64,000 bases of DNA from Planococcus donghaensis MPA1U2 (GTDB taxonomy: Bacteria > Bacillota > Bacilli > Bacillales_A > Planococcaceae): positions 1-64,000 of the forward strand of contig NZ_AEPB01000008.1 in assembly GCF_000189395.1 (NCBI RefSeq). The letters are read 5' to 3'. The position numbers and the translations under genes were made by a program. Below, one piece after another: positions 1 through 8,617 of this stretch. The notes below the pieces were generated by a model. That model worked only from the letters and a program-made list of their open reading frames with translations, was not told the DNA's origin and did no database searches. Numbering within the stretch: position 1 is the stretch's first letter; every line of letters begins with the position of its first letter.

Positions 1-14
1 GTAGTAGTATTTTT

Positions 15-1325
15 TTAGGTTTTAAGGTCTGTATGACGTGACAACAACACACGGATAATTTGATGATTTTCCATCTCACGAACTGTAATCGTGTGGTGCG
101 GCAATTCGACCGATTCACCTTCACCAATATCCGTATTTTTTAATTGAATCCATCCACCGATCGTATCAACGTCTTCGCTATCATCAAACTCGATGGCAAA
201 GCGATCTTCTAAATCAGATAAAAGTACCCGTCCATTCAATAAATAATTATTAATATCAACGGCTTTAATCTCATCGCGTTCGTCTTCATCAAATTCGTCA
301 CGAATTTCTCCAACAATTTCTTCTAGAATATCTTCCATTGTAATGACACCAGCCGTTCCACCGTATTCATCAACAACAATGGCCATATGAACATGTTCTT
401 TTTGCATTTTCAACAACACATCTTGTATGGGTGCCATATCATGAACAAATGGAAGATCGTGAACGACGATGCTGTCATTTAAATCTTGTTGGTACGTGTA
501 ATTGGTCAGCATTTCTTTAACATTAATAAACCCGAGAATATCATCCTTGTCCCCTTTTTCGGTAACAGGGTAACGGGTATATTGATGATCACGGACAATC
601 TCCATTAAATCATCATGGCTCATCTCAAGTGAAATGGTCTCCATTTGTGTTCGTGGCAACATAATATCTTTTGCCAATCGTTCATCGAAAGAAAAGATGT
701 TCTGCATATACGATAATTCCGTTTGATTGATTTCGCCGCTATGGTAGCTTTTTGTCATGATGATTTTCAATTCTTCTTCTGAGTGAGCTTGCTCATAAGC
801 TGCGGGTTCGATACCGAATGCACGTAAAAGCAATCTTGCTGAACCATTCATCAAATAGATAAACGGTGCGAAAATCAGCCCGAAAAAGTAAAGAGGGCGA
901 GCAAAGATAAAGGCCATCTTCTCTGCATATTGAATGGCTAGCGTTTTAGGTGCCAATTCACCAATCACGACATGTAAAAAAGTAATCATGCTAAACGCGA
1001 TAAAAAAAGAAAAAATCGATGCAGTCGGTTCTTCGATTCCAAAGTTTTCAAAAACCGGATACAAGAGCCGTTCTACAGTTGACTCACCTAGCCAACCAAG
1101 GCCAAGCGCTGTTACGGTAATCCCTAATTGGCAAGCAGATAAATAATAATCCAAATTGCCAATGATTTTCTTCGTCAAGTTGGCATTTTTATGCCCTTCT
1201 GAAACGAGTTGATCAATGCGGGACATTCTGACACGAATAATTGAAAACTCCGATCCAACAAATAAAGCGGTCAGCCCGATTAAAAGCGCGACCATAAACA
1301 AATTGAGAATGAGTATACTGTCCAA
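15..1325 (-). CDS. CNNM/CBS/CorC-type membrane transporter (hemolysin C family)
   Basis: Integral membrane protein of about 436 residues of the kind annotated as hemolysin C or Mg/Co efflux protein. The order is a DUF21/CNNM domain with about four membrane segments (residues 1-175), a CBS pair (about 195-325) and a C-terminal CorC_HlyC domain (about 345-425). The acidic EEIVGEIRDEFDED stretch after the second CBS is typical of the family. A GTG lies 27 nt upstream, but TTG at 1325 is preferred: GGAGGG sits about 6 nt before it and the hydrophobic segment then starts at once. The family is linked to Mg2+/Co2+ export; the substrate here is inferred. It is divergent from the amidohydrolase at 1495. 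Confidence 0.88.
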   Translation of the reverse strand: MDSILILNLFMVALLIGLTALFVGSEFSIIRVRMSRIDQLVSEGHKNANLTKKIIGNLDYYLSACQLGITVTALGLGWLGESTVERLLYPVFENFGIEEPTASIFSFFIAFSMITFLHVVIGELAPKTLAIQYAEKMAFIFARPLYFFGLIFAPFIYLMNGSARLLLRAFGIEPAAYEQAHSEEELKIIMTKSYHSGEINQTELSYMQNIFSFDERLAKDIMLPRTQMETISLEMSHDDLMEIVRDHQYTRYPVTEKGDKDDILGFINVKEMLTNYTYQQDLNDSIVVHDLPFVHDMAPIQDVLLKMQKEHVHMAIVVDEYGGTAGVITMEDILEEIVGEIRDEFDEDERDEIKAVDINNYLLNGRVLLSDLEDRFAIEFDDSEDVDTIGGWIQLKNTDIGEGESVELPHHTITVREMENHQIIRVLLSRHTDLKT

Positions 1326-1494
1326 TTCGTCCCTCCGACTAGGAGGGTTCACCTCTGCTTTCTATAAGTAAAAATAGTATAACATAAATGAAAGTGCTTT
1401 TGCTTTAGGGATGAATCATTGAAAATTCAATTCAAACGTATTGAATGCAAGAGCGATTAAACTTATGATGAGAAGAGAGAAAAGGAGTGGTTAG

Positions 1495-3069
1495 ATGAAA
1501 GTGTTATGGCATGGGGGAACAATTTATACAATGGAAGCAGAAGGCGCGACTGCAGAAGCGGTTTTAGTGTCGGATGATCATATAGAAAAAATTGGAACAT
1601 ACAAAGATTTGAAACAATTTGCTGATAAAGAAATCGATTTGCAAGGAGCAACGATGTATCCAGGATTGGTCGATAGCCATATGCACATGATTGGCCACGG
1701 CGAAAAATTAATGCGTGTTGACTTATCCATCATTGAAAGCTCAGAAGAAATGCGTGAACAATTAATTGAATCCACAAAAGATCTGAAAAAAGACGATTGG
1801 TTTATCGGTGAAGGCTGGAATGAAAATAATTTTGCAGACCGTAAAATTTTCCACCGCAACGAACTTGATGAAATAAGCACGTCACCAATGTTGTTAAAAC
1901 GGGTTTGCCGTCATGCGATTTTAGCAAACTCGAGCGCATTAGCATTAGCAGGTATTACTAAAGATAGTCCAGATCCTGAAGGTGGTTTAATCGTACGTGA
2001 TGCGGACGGGGAACCAACCGGTTATTTGTTAGACGCTGCACAAGATTTGGTAGCCAGTCAAGTTCCTGAAGTAAGCGTAGATTATTTAACACGCGCTCTG
2101 CAAAAATCAGTGGATCATTTGTTATCGCTTGGTTTAACGGGTGCTCACACAGAAGACATGGGCTATTACGGTCATTATTCACGACCACTCGATGCATTTA
2201 AAAATGTCATCGGGGACAAAGTGAAATTTCGTGCACATTTACTTAGAGCCCATATTGCTTTTGAAGAAATGATGGAAAATGCTTCTTACGCAGAACCATT
2301 TATCGATCCGGGTCCGATGAAAATTTTCGCAGATGGATCAATCGGCGGTCGTACTGCGCTTTTAAGCAAACCGTATAACGATGATCCATCTACTATCGGA
2401 GTTGCCATTCAATCAGACGAAGAACTAAAACGTCTTGTATCAATTGCCCGTAAACACGGTGAAGCAGTAGCGATTCATGTGATTGGGGATCTTGGTTTAG
2501 AAATGGCGCTAGATGCCATTGAAGCGCATCCAGTGCCTCAAGGAAAACGCGATCGTCTTATTCACACAATGGTCGTACGAGAAGATTTAGTCGCACGTAT
2601 GCAACAAATAAATGTCGCATTAGATCTTCAGCCAAGCTTTGTCACATCTGATTTCCCATGGGTCGTGGAACGTCTCGGCGAAAATCGTTTGGAATGGTCA
2701 TATGTATGGAAGAAACTTTTAAATCACGGGCTGATTTGTGCAGGTGGATCAGATGCGCCGATAGAAGAAGCAGACCCGCGATTAGGAATTTATGCAGCTG
2801 TTACGCGCAGAAAACCTTATGAAACTCACGAAGGGTTTTTACCAGAAGAAAAACTAACACGCTTTGAAGCGATTCAATTGTATACAAGTGGAAGTGCCGC
2901 AGCAATTGGCAAAGAAAACGAGCGCGGCGTCATCCGTGAAGGTTTTGATGCGGACTTTACCATTTTCAACCGCGACTTATTTGCAGGGCCAGAAGAACAA
3001 ATTTTAGAAGCGGAACCCGTAATGACGGTTGTGGCAGGCGAAATTATGTACCAAAAAGGTGGGCAATAA
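1495..3069 (+). CDS. amidohydrolase family 3 protein (YtcJ-like)
   Basis: Predicted metal-dependent hydrolase of 524 residues, close to the usual YtcJ/exoenzyme-regulatory-like length. The metal site starts with DSHMHM (His62, His64). Further ligand-bearing segments are AIHVIGD and RLIHTMV, and GGSDAPIEEADPR carries the late catalytic Asp. AAAGGAG lies 7 nt before the ATG. The next gene starts 2 nt after its stop, so the two are co-transcribed. Family members act on amide, carbamate or cyclic amide bonds; the substrate cannot be read from sequence. Confidence 0.85.
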   Translation: MKVLWHGGTIYTMEAEGATAEAVLVSDDHIEKIGTYKDLKQFADKEIDLQGATMYPGLVDSHMHMIGHGEKLMRVDLSIIESSEEMREQLIESTKDLKKDDWFIGEGWNENNFADRKIFHRNELDEISTSPMLLKRVCRHAILANSSALALAGITKDSPDPEGGLIVRDADGEPTGYLLDAAQDLVASQVPEVSVDYLTRALQKSVDHLLSLGLTGAHTEDMGYYGHYSRPLDAFKNVIGDKVKFRAHLLRAHIAFEEMMENASYAEPFIDPGPMKIFADGSIGGRTALLSKPYNDDPSTIGVAIQSDEELKRLVSIARKHGEAVAIHVIGDLGLEMALDAIEAHPVPQGKRDRLIHTMVVREDLVARMQQINVALDLQPSFVTSDFPWVVERLGENRLEWSYVWKKLLNHGLICAGGSDAPIEEADPRLGIYAAVTRRKPYETHEGFLPEEKLTRFEAIQLYTSGSAAAIGKENERGVIREGFDADFTIFNRDLFAGPEEQILEAEPVMTVVAGEIMYQKGGQ

Positions 3070-3071
3070 AA

Positions 3072-3809
3072 ATGACAAAAGAAGCTTATATTATAACAGG
3101 GGCATCTAAAGGGATTGGGTTGGAATGGAGCAAGCAACTTATCGATAAAGGTCATCTGGTGATTGGTATTGCGCGCACACAACCAGAAAATTGGCCAGGT
3201 GAGCATTTTCTATCAGTTGATTTGACGCAGCTCGAGGCTATTGAAAAAACAATGGAGCAAGCGTTAGGGCAACTGCCAACAGATATAGAACAAATTGTGT
3301 TGGTTAATAATGCAGGAACCATTGATCCCATTGGACTGGCTCATACAAACTCCACAGCAGAAGTGAATCAAAGCATCATACTAAATTTGACGGCGCCTAT
3401 GTTGCTATGCGGCGCATTTATCAATCAACTGAAAAATAGCCAAGCTGAAAAAAGAATTATCAATATATCATCAGGAGCGGGTCGCCATGCTTATGAGGGA
3501 TGGAGTGCCTATTGTGCAGGAAAAGCAGGACTCGATCATTTCAGCTCGTGCATCGATGCAGAAAACGAAGACGTTAAAGTCGTCTCTGTCGCACCAGGAA
3601 TCATCGATACGGGCATGCAAGAAAAAATTCGCCAAAGCGATGCCACAGATTTTCCGCTCATTGAAAAGTTCTTAGACTACAAAGAAAGCGGATTACTTAG
3701 CAGTCCAGAAGAAACGGTACGAATGTTAATTGAGATGAACGAAAGAACAGACTTTAACGAATTGCCAACCATTTTAGATATTCGTAACTTACCAAGAGAA
3801 AAGGAGTGA
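3072..3809 (+). CDS. short-chain dehydrogenase, YueD-type benzil reductase family
   Basis: NADP-dependent SDR of 245 residues. The Rossmann motif TGASKGIG spans residues 9-16, NNAG is near 79 and the catalytic YxxxK is in YCAGKAG near 147. The sequence most resembles the (S)-benzoin-forming benzil reductase group (YueD), but the physiological carbonyl substrate is unknown. It lies in a tight operon after the amidohydrolase and before a small conserved-looking ORF whose SD overlaps its stop codon. Confidence 0.8.
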   Translation: MTKEAYIITGASKGIGLEWSKQLIDKGHLVIGIARTQPENWPGEHFLSVDLTQLEAIEKTMEQALGQLPTDIEQIVLVNNAGTIDPIGLAHTNSTAEVNQSIILNLTAPMLLCGAFINQLKNSQAEKRIINISSGAGRHAYEGWSAYCAGKAGLDHFSSCIDAENEDVKVVSVAPGIIDTGMQEKIRQSDATDFPLIEKFLDYKESGLLSSPEETVRMLIEMNERTDFNELPTILDIRNLPREKE

Positions 3810-3814
3810 TTGTA

Positions 3815-4024
3815 TTGAGCAAGACACCAGAAAACATCCTGACAAAACTTGCTGACGCAAACCAAGCGGGCATTAACATGACGAGCCCGAAAGCCGTTGT
3901 AACTTATTTGCTAAGCCAAGGCGAAAAAGAGTCAATCCTCTTTTTCTACAAACCAAATAGTGTTGAATTCGATTTTGATAAATACGACAAAGCAGTAGCG
4001 GAAATGAAAGAGCGCAAAAATTAA
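3815..4024 (+). CDS. small soluble protein of unknown function
   Basis: About 69 residues, not recognised. TTG at 3815 is chosen because AAGGAG at 3801-3806 is 8 nt upstream; an in-frame GTG at 3806 lies inside that SD. The protein is mixed-charge with no membrane segment or cysteine. It is the third gene of the amidohydrolase-SDR operon and ends just before the terminator at 4065. Confidence 0.6.
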   Translation: MSKTPENILTKLADANQAGINMTSPKAVVTYLLSQGEKESILFFYKPNSVEFDFDKYDKAVAEMKERKN

Positions 4025-4035
4025 CCAAACCGAAA

Positions 4036-4216
4036 TGCGTTCGTAAATGTCCTTAGAATCCCTTGAACGTTCGTAAAGTGTGCAGCCATCTTTACGAACG
4101 TTCTTTTTTGTGGTTTTGGATTGATTTTAGAGCGTTCGTAATTGTGTACCTTTACGAACGATTATCTATGGAATTTTTTCAATATATGTACTTCATGCAA
4201 TCCAATGGTAAAATAA
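4036..4216 (+). repeat. intergenic module B, copy 1 (tandem CGTTCGTAA/TTTACGAACG)
   Basis: Three CGTTCGTAA boxes face two TTTACGAACG boxes here, making two stacked inverted repeats. The module ends with TGGTAAAAT (4206-4214), a plausible extended -10 for the gene at 4314. Related sequence recurs at 7370, 10928, 11836, 14875 and 19541. Confidence 0.7.
4065..4109 (+). terminator. intrinsic terminator within module B copy 1
   Basis: Perfect 14-bp arms GAACGTTCGTAAAG (4065-4078) and CTTTACGAACGTTC (4090-4103), an 11-nt loop, then TTTTTTG. It ends the 1495-4024 operon. Confidence 0.85.
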
Positions 4217-4313
4217 ATACATTACTTGGATGCGCAAAAGGTGAAGTACTTGATCATTTACGGTAAACCAAGTGTCAATTGTGATTAGAAAATATTGCTG
4301 AGGAGAAATTAAT

Positions 4314-4550
4314 TTGAACAGTGAATTTATATCCGCTAGCCTAATAACAATTTTCGGGATTTTTTCTTTCTTATGTGGTTTCGTGCTTATAACTAAGAAA
4401 AGATTTATGGAAGATAAGAATTGGGTGGCTTTTCGAGAATTTACGCCATTGCCAGCAATCGCTAATTATTGGTTAGTAAAAATTTTTATTATTATTTCTT
4501 CAATTATTGTTATATATGTGGGTGGATATGGTATAGGGATATTTCCTTGA
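4314..4550 (+). CDS. small two-helix membrane protein, unknown
   Basis: 78 residues with hydrophobic segments at about 8-27 and 52-75, separated by a basic/aromatic loop. GAGGAG lies 8 nt before the TTG start. No family recognised. The promoter is probably the TGGTAAAAT at 4206 in the preceding repeat module. Confidence 0.6.
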   Translation: MNSEFISASLITIFGIFSFLCGFVLITKKRFMEDKNWVAFREFTPLPAIANYWLVKIFIIISSIIVIYVGGYGIGIFP

Positions 4551-4620
4551 ATATTTGTAATCAGTTGTGAAAAACTTATTACATATTAAAATAAAAAAGG
4601 GAATTCATATTTATTATTAG

Positions 4621-4647
4621 TTTACATATCATAAGTTATCGGAAGTT
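4621..4647 (+). repeat. upstream box of module B (TTTACATAT...TTATCGGAAG)
   Basis: TTTACATAT followed 6 nt later by GTTATCGGAAG. The same box occurs at 5460 and 22788, and in degenerate form at the left end of the modules at 10928, 14875 and 19541. Confidence 0.6.
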
Positions 4648-4682
4648 CAGTATAAACAAATAAAAACTTTGAAGTATTTAGG

Positions 4683-4720
4683 AATGACGGATGTTTTCTA
4701 CATAACATTCGTCATTTTTT
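4683..4720 (+). terminator. intrinsic terminator
   Basis: AATGACGGATGTT pairs with AACATTCGTCATT (one mismatch), followed by a T6 run. It ends the 4314 transcript. Confidence 0.8.
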
Positions 4721-4829
4721 GATTACTTTTATAAAAAAAAGTAAAGATTTCTTTACATTTAAGTTTTTAGCTTTTATAGTTTATGTAAAGATATATTTAC
4801 ATCCTGATTTCTGGAAAGTAGGGAGAGGC

Positions 4830-5042
4830 ATGCCGGTTAAAAACAATATTCAAAAAATCCGTAAAGAGAGAGGGATTAAGCAAATTACGATGGCCGAAGA
4901 TTTACAGGTTACAAGGCAGACGTTCACGGCAATCGAAAAAAATAAATACAACCCAAGTCTGGAATTGGCATTAAAAATCATCAAATATTTTGACCTTCCG
5001 ATCGAGGAAGTTTTTATTCTGGAAGAGGAGGAAGAGAAATGA
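4830..5042 (+). CDS. XRE-family HTH transcriptional regulator
   Basis: 70 residues, almost only a Cro/C1-type HTH: residues 8-60 with ITMAEDLQVTRQTFTAIEKN as the helix-turn-helix, then an acidic tail. ATG at 4830 is preferred over an in-frame start 111 nt upstream because it follows GGGAGAGG and gives the usual length of these minimal regulators. It overlaps the next gene by 4 nt (ATGA), so the two are translationally coupled. It probably autoregulates the pair, as is common for XRE plus small membrane protein pairs. Confidence 0.8.
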   Translation: MPVKNNIQKIRKERGIKQITMAEDLQVTRQTFTAIEKNKYNPSLELALKIIKYFDLPIEEVFILEEEEEK

Positions 5043-5428
5043 AAAAGAAAAAATACGCGCAGTGGAATATTACAATCGCATCGACAGGCGGATTAATAGG
5101 TGTAATTATTGGAACGTTTATTTTCAGTGGAGTAGACTGGTCGGCCATTCTTGGTGGTATTACTGGTTTGTTTATCATTTTCCTGGGAAATCTTTTTTAC
5201 GTAAGATCGAAAAAGGATAAAACTCCAGAAGTTGATGAGCGGACCTTGAATAATATGCGAAAGTATTACGCAATTATTGCGAACCTGTTCTTAGGCGCTC
5301 TATTTCTAATGTTGGCTGCTATAACGTATATGGGGTATGACCAAATTTCAATTTCTTATCTATGGATTTTTGTCATAGCTTATATGCTAATAAGTGGAAT
5401 TGGCGCTCTTATTGTTAGTCGTAGATGA
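5039..5428 (+). CDS. DUF2178-like membrane protein paired with the XRE regulator
   Basis: 129 residues with four hydrophobic segments (about 12-32, 36-55, 79-100, 105-125). VDERTLNNMRKYYA before the third helix resembles the xDERxxxIxxKA motif of DUF2178 proteins, which usually lie beside HTH_3 regulators. The start codon overlaps the regulator's stop codon. Function unknown; family membership is judged by eye. Confidence 0.7.
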   Translation: MKKKKYAQWNITIASTGGLIGVIIGTFIFSGVDWSAILGGITGLFIIFLGNLFYVRSKKDKTPEVDERTLNNMRKYYAIIANLFLGALFLMLAAITYMGYDQISISYLWIFVIAYMLISGIGALIVSRR

Positions 5429-5459
5429 GGTAGGAAAACTGCAAGTAAAGAGTGACTGG

Positions 5460-5485
5460 TTTACATATGACTAATTATCGGAAGC
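5460..5485 (+). repeat. upstream box of module B
   Basis: TTACATATGACTAATTATCGG followed by AAG matches the box at 4621. No GTGTACTTTTACG half follows, so this is a partial copy. Confidence 0.5.
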
Positions 5486-5594
5486 AGAACCATCTATTAA
5501 TGAAACCGAATGATTTACTGAAGCTCGAAAAGAGGAAACAACTCCAGTTTTTTCGATAATTAATTAAAAAGCAGAGCTTTTATGGTTTCTACAA

Positions 5595-5628
5595 AAAACG
5601 CCCAACCAGTTAGCTGGTTAGGCGTTTA
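5595..5628 (-). terminator. terminator of the abiE operon (possibly bidirectional)
   Basis: AAACGCCcAACCAG/CTGGTTAGGCGTTT hairpin ending immediately beside the stop codon of the toxin gene. Confidence 0.75.
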
Positions 5629-6576
5629 TATTTTGATGATAGTTGGTAAAAAGTCACTGTCGATAATTTTTTTCAAGCTATCGATAGTTTCTTCATAAGA
5701 CACGTCTTCTGCCAGGAACGTTTTTGTGTTTCGGTTATAGTCCTGCTTATAGAAATCAGTACGAATGATTTCCTTCAATGTCTTTTTTAGTTCATAGCCA
5801 GGCTGACAGGAAGCCGTGTCCCGACCATCCCTCCGAATCTCGATCACTTCAGGAATCAGCATTTTCAATCCTTCTACATCGACAAACCCACTTCTCTCAA
5901 TCATATGAAGATCATACAAGTGCCTCGAATAGCGAGTGCTTTCTTTTTTTTCATAATAATCACAGATGGCAAAGATTTTATCAAGAAACGTCCGATCAAT
6001 CGTCTGCACATTAGCCGCAAAAGGTCTCATGCCGTATTCATCCATAAACTTTTCTTTTTCTGATTCGTCCCCCTCTGCGGTTATGACAAACTTCGTGATG
6101 TAATTACTTACCTCAAGCTGTTCAAATGGAAATGGCTTATAAGCGACATTCGTTTCCACTAGAATGTGGGGGGATATCTCGCTGTCACCTTCAAATGCTT
6201 TTCGATAGCCAATTTCATACTCGTTAAACTCTCGGCCTGATCGGATCTGGTCCGGATTAAGCAGTGAAAATCCGAGGTCCTCAATCACAGATTCGATTGC
6301 CGCTTTCAGCTTCTTTTTTTCGCTTCTCGGCAGCTTATTGCTGTCTCCAAGCGGAACGCTGAGATCCAGGTCTTCTGAAAAACGCTTGATGACATCGTAG
6401 CATTTTGAGAGGGAAGTCCCACCCTTAAATACAACGCCAGGGAAGTTAGAGACCAGCTTCTTCAGAAGCAGCGATACGTAATAATCCTTTTCGATCTGGA
6501 AATTTTGCAGCCCATACGCTGCAGCTGCCGACCGGACTAACTCATTAAACAACTCGTTCTCTTCGTGCAATCGCAT
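5626..6576 (-). CDS. AbiEii/AbiGii-family nucleotidyltransferase toxin
   Basis: 316-residue member of the AbiEii (DUF1814) nucleotidyltransferase superfamily, the toxin half of type IV-like abortive-infection toxin-antitoxin systems. The motif GGTSLSK is at residues 52-58 and the metal-binding SEDLDLS follows (Asp69, Asp71), which is the canonical hallmark pair. Its start lies 32 nt inside the upstream antitoxin gene, indicating translational coupling. Characterised members pyrophosphorylate or nucleotidylate tRNA or other acceptors and block phage propagation; the acceptor here is not predictable. G+C looks higher than in the neighbours, suggesting transfer. Confidence 0.88.
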   Translation of the reverse strand: MRLHEENELFNELVRSAAAAYGLQNFQIEKDYYVSLLLKKLVSNFPGVVFKGGTSLSKCYDVIKRFSEDLDLSVPLGDSNKLPRSEKKKLKAAIESVIEDLGFSLLNPDQIRSGREFNEYEIGYRKAFEGDSEISPHILVETNVAYKPFPFEQLEVSNYITKFVITAEGDESEKEKFMDEYGMRPFAANVQTIDRTFLDKIFAICDYYEKKESTRYSRHLYDLHMIERSGFVDVEGLKMLIPEVIEIRRDGRDTASCQPGYELKKTLKEIIRTDFYKQDYNRNTKTFLAEDVSYEETIDSLKKIIDSDFLPTIIKI

Positions 6577-7192
6577 CTAATAACCCCAATTCATATACTC
6601 TTAGTTTTGTTTTTATCGGGTACGCATCGAGATATTCCTTCACTTCCTGTTCATTCAATGACACGCTCTCTAGATAGGACAGGATTTTCTCTTTTGCCGC
6701 TTCAAGCGGTTTTTCACTGTACTGCTCATAATTATTCAACAGGTCGAGCACTTGAAGAAGCTTGTAGTTGGATTTATTCACGTTTGCTCTTGGTTTTCGG
6801 ATGATGACCCTTTTTTTGTAGACGTTCACTTCCCGCTTGGCTGCGGATGCATTATTTGTCACGATGGTCGCAACCGCTGCTGTTTGGGAAGTCAGGCCCA
6901 AAGCATTGGCAAAATTGGTACCTGACTTGTAACCGATAATACGATCCCGATCCTCTAAAAATTTCTTTCGAATAACCTTGTCTATATCAAGCACAGCCGA
7001 GCCAAACATCGGTTTCTTTTTTGGAATGAAGTAGATGCCGTTCTGGACTTTCACAAGCAGCCCTTTGTCAGAAAGGCGCTTGATATACTGTCTGAGTGTA
7101 CTTGGATTCAGCTTGAGCTTCTCTTTTAGTTGCTCCGTGAGAATAGGTTCATCGTATCCGTATTCATCTAATAGATATTGATAAAGTTCCAT
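6545..7192 (-). CDS. AbiEi-like antitoxin/transcriptional repressor (DUF6088 type)
   Basis: 215 residues: an N-terminal winged helix (about 1-55, with LNPSTLRQYIKRLSDKGLL as recognition region and a NGIYFIP wing), then the AbiEi-type C-terminal domain. It is the first gene of the two-gene operon and overlaps the toxin. AbiEi proteins repress their own promoter by binding inverted repeats; a matching pair lies just upstream at 7214-7256. AGAGGTG precedes the ATG. Confidence 0.82.
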   Translation of the reverse strand: MELYQYLLDEYGYDEPILTEQLKEKLKLNPSTLRQYIKRLSDKGLLVKVQNGIYFIPKKKPMFGSAVLDIDKVIRKKFLEDRDRIIGYKSGTNFANALGLTSQTAAVATIVTNNASAAKREVNVYKKRVIIRKPRANVNKSNYKLLQVLDLLNNYEQYSEKPLEAAKEKILSYLESVSLNEQEVKEYLDAYPIKTKLRVYELGLLDAIARRERVV

Positions 7193-7213
7193 CGGTACTC
7201 ACCTCTTTCCTAT

Positions 7214-7256
7214 ATTGTAACATATTTATAATATAGATTTCAAAAAACGTTACAAT
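7214..7256 (-). promoter_or_regulatory. putative AbiEi operator and promoter
   Basis: ATTGTAAC (7214-7221) and GTTACAAT (7249-7256) are perfect 8-bp inverted repeats 27 bp apart. On the minus strand the interval carries TTGAAA and a TATAAT-like hexamer, so the repeats flank the likely promoter of the antitoxin gene. The arrangement fits negative autoregulation; this is inference. Confidence 0.6.
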
Positions 7257-7369
7257 CGATACTGCTGAAACCAAAGGGAGAACTTCTCTTTTTTTAAGCG
7301 ACGATATAGTGCGTTAATAAAATAGAGGAGGGAGAAATATGTCAGCTAGAGGTGCATTTTTTCTGATAT

Positions 7370-7458
7370 GTTCGTAATTGTGTACTTTTACGAACGCTTT
7401 TTTAGCTAGAAATAATTTTTCGGCTTCTATCTATAAAACTCAAGAATGGTAAAATAAG
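7370..7458 (+). repeat. intergenic module B, copy 2
   Basis: GTTCGTAA (7370-7377) pairs with TTACGAAC (7388-7395) around GTGTAC, followed by GCTTTTTT, so it can act as a terminator. It ends with TGGTAAAAT at 7447-7455, the likely -10 of the gene at 7505. Confidence 0.7.
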
Positions 7459-7504
7459 TATTATAGAGAAGAGACACAAAAATGAAAGTGAAGGTAATAG
7501 TAGA

Positions 7505-7669
7505 ATGACACATCCATATGAAAAATATGAAAATACAGAGCTATGGAAAAAAATAGAGCAGGCACTAGATGAGTTAGTTGAAAATCAGGACATCGAAGAA
7601 ATAACAAAGAGAGAATACATCGTAGGATATATTTGTAAGAAGCTCGCAGAAACGGAAGAAGCAAAATAA
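7505..7669 (+). CDS. small conserved-looking acidic protein
   Basis: 54-residue ORF. It is charged, without a membrane segment, and has the pattern DELVENQDIEE...TKREYIVGYICKKL, which I associate with short hypothetical proteins in Bacillales. AAGGT lies 8 nt before the ATG and a module-B promoter-like box lies 50 nt upstream. Function unknown. Confidence 0.6.
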   Translation: MTHPYEKYENTELWKKIEQALDELVENQDIEEITKREYIVGYICKKLAETEEAK

Positions 7670-7688
7670 CGCAAAATATTAAGGAGGT

Positions 7689-7720
7689 GAATGTAACTTA
7701 AGTGCAGTTAAGTTACATTC
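7689..7720. repeat. 32-bp palindrome A, copy 1
   Basis: Perfect 13-bp arms GAATGTAACTTAA and TTAAGTTACATTC around a 6-bp centre GTGCAG. It lies between the genes at 7505 and 7778. Confidence 0.9.
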
Positions 7721-7777
7721 AGTTAAAAGATTATTGGACGAATAATAAAATGATTCTTTAGAAAAAGAGGGTGTCCC

Positions 7778-8284
7778 ATGAAAAAGTTGGATATTTTAGG
7801 GTCAGAAACCAAAATCGAGATTAAGATATTGGAAAGACTTTATCCTGAATCAATTGGTTCATGGGAAGGGGACTGGGTTAAGGCGGACATAAAAGTTGAA
7901 ATCCCTGGATATTCCGCTGATTTCTTTGCAGATATGAGAGCAGAAGAATTCAAGGACTTTCGTGATCAATTAAATACAATGAATCAAAAGTTAGAGGGGA
8001 CGGCCTCCTTGATTTCAACAGAGAATGCTATCGAAGCGAAAGCAGTGATGGATTCTTTGGGAGGAATTTATTGGGAAGTGAGCACTCGTTATCCAATCAG
8101 CACTGGAGCTGTACTCACTTTTGAATTCGGTTCGGATCAGAGCTATTTAAATCAATTAGTTAAGGAACTAGATGAAGTACTAGCAGAATTTCCTGTGCTG
8201 GAACGCCAAAATGACTTAAAAAGCCATGTAACTGATTTTTTTAGAAAAATGCGCAGTTCTAAAAGAAAAAAAGGCGCTCTATAA
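7778..8284 (+). CDS. WapI-like immunity-type protein
   Basis: 168 residues, cytoplasmic, no signal peptide. The N-terminal pattern (charged strand, then GSWEGDWVKADIKVEIPGYS) and the central FGxDQSYLxQL region resemble WapI/DUF6228-type proteins that protect against polymorphic toxins; similarity is judged by eye and weak. GAGGGTGTCCC precedes the ATG. It sits alone between palindromes A1 and A2, and no matching toxin gene is in the window. Confidence 0.5.
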   Translation: MKKLDILGSETKIEIKILERLYPESIGSWEGDWVKADIKVEIPGYSADFFADMRAEEFKDFRDQLNTMNQKLEGTASLISTENAIEAKAVMDSLGGIYWEVSTRYPISTGAVLTFEFGSDQSYLNQLVKELDEVLAEFPVLERQNDLKSHVTDFFRKMRSSKRKKGAL

Positions 8285-8314
8285 GGGACACTTAAAGGAA
8301 TTTATTCTATTTTT

Positions 8315-8346
8315 GAATGTAACTTAATGTGAATTAAGTTACATTC
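8315..8346. repeat. 32-bp palindrome A, copy 2
   Basis: Arms identical to copy 1 (8315-8327 and 8334-8346); centre TGTGAA. Confidence 0.9.
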
Positions 8347-8380
8347 GGATCCGCAAAAAGTATAGGAAGAGGAAATTGAG

Positions 8381-8542
8381 ATGAAATATATCATAAACGG
8401 TTTAATTACTGTTTTATTATCTATTATCGGATTTTATGCGATTTTGACTCTTTTGATTTTCACGGTGAGCGATAGTGATGAAGTGGTGCTCTATGCATTT
8501 GCAATTTTCATCGGAATTTTACTTATGGTTATCATCAATTAA
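8381..8542 (+). CDS. small two-helix membrane protein
   Basis: 53 residues with two hydrophobic stretches (about 4-25 and 34-52) separated by SDSDE. GAAGAGGAAATTGAG precedes the ATG. It begins 34 nt after palindrome A2. Unrecognised. Confidence 0.55.
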   Translation: MKYIINGLITVLLSIIGFYAILTLLIFTVSDSDEVVLYAFAIFIGILLMVIIN

Positions 8543-8617
8543 TTGGCTCTATTAAATGACAAATCGAAAAAAACACGAACGTATTGTGTAGTGCAAAATA
8601 AAAGTACAGAGTTATGA

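Noticed and set aside
4063-4266. 67-codon plus-strand frame
   Set aside because: It reads straight through the terminator hairpin and repeat boxes of module B; not coding.
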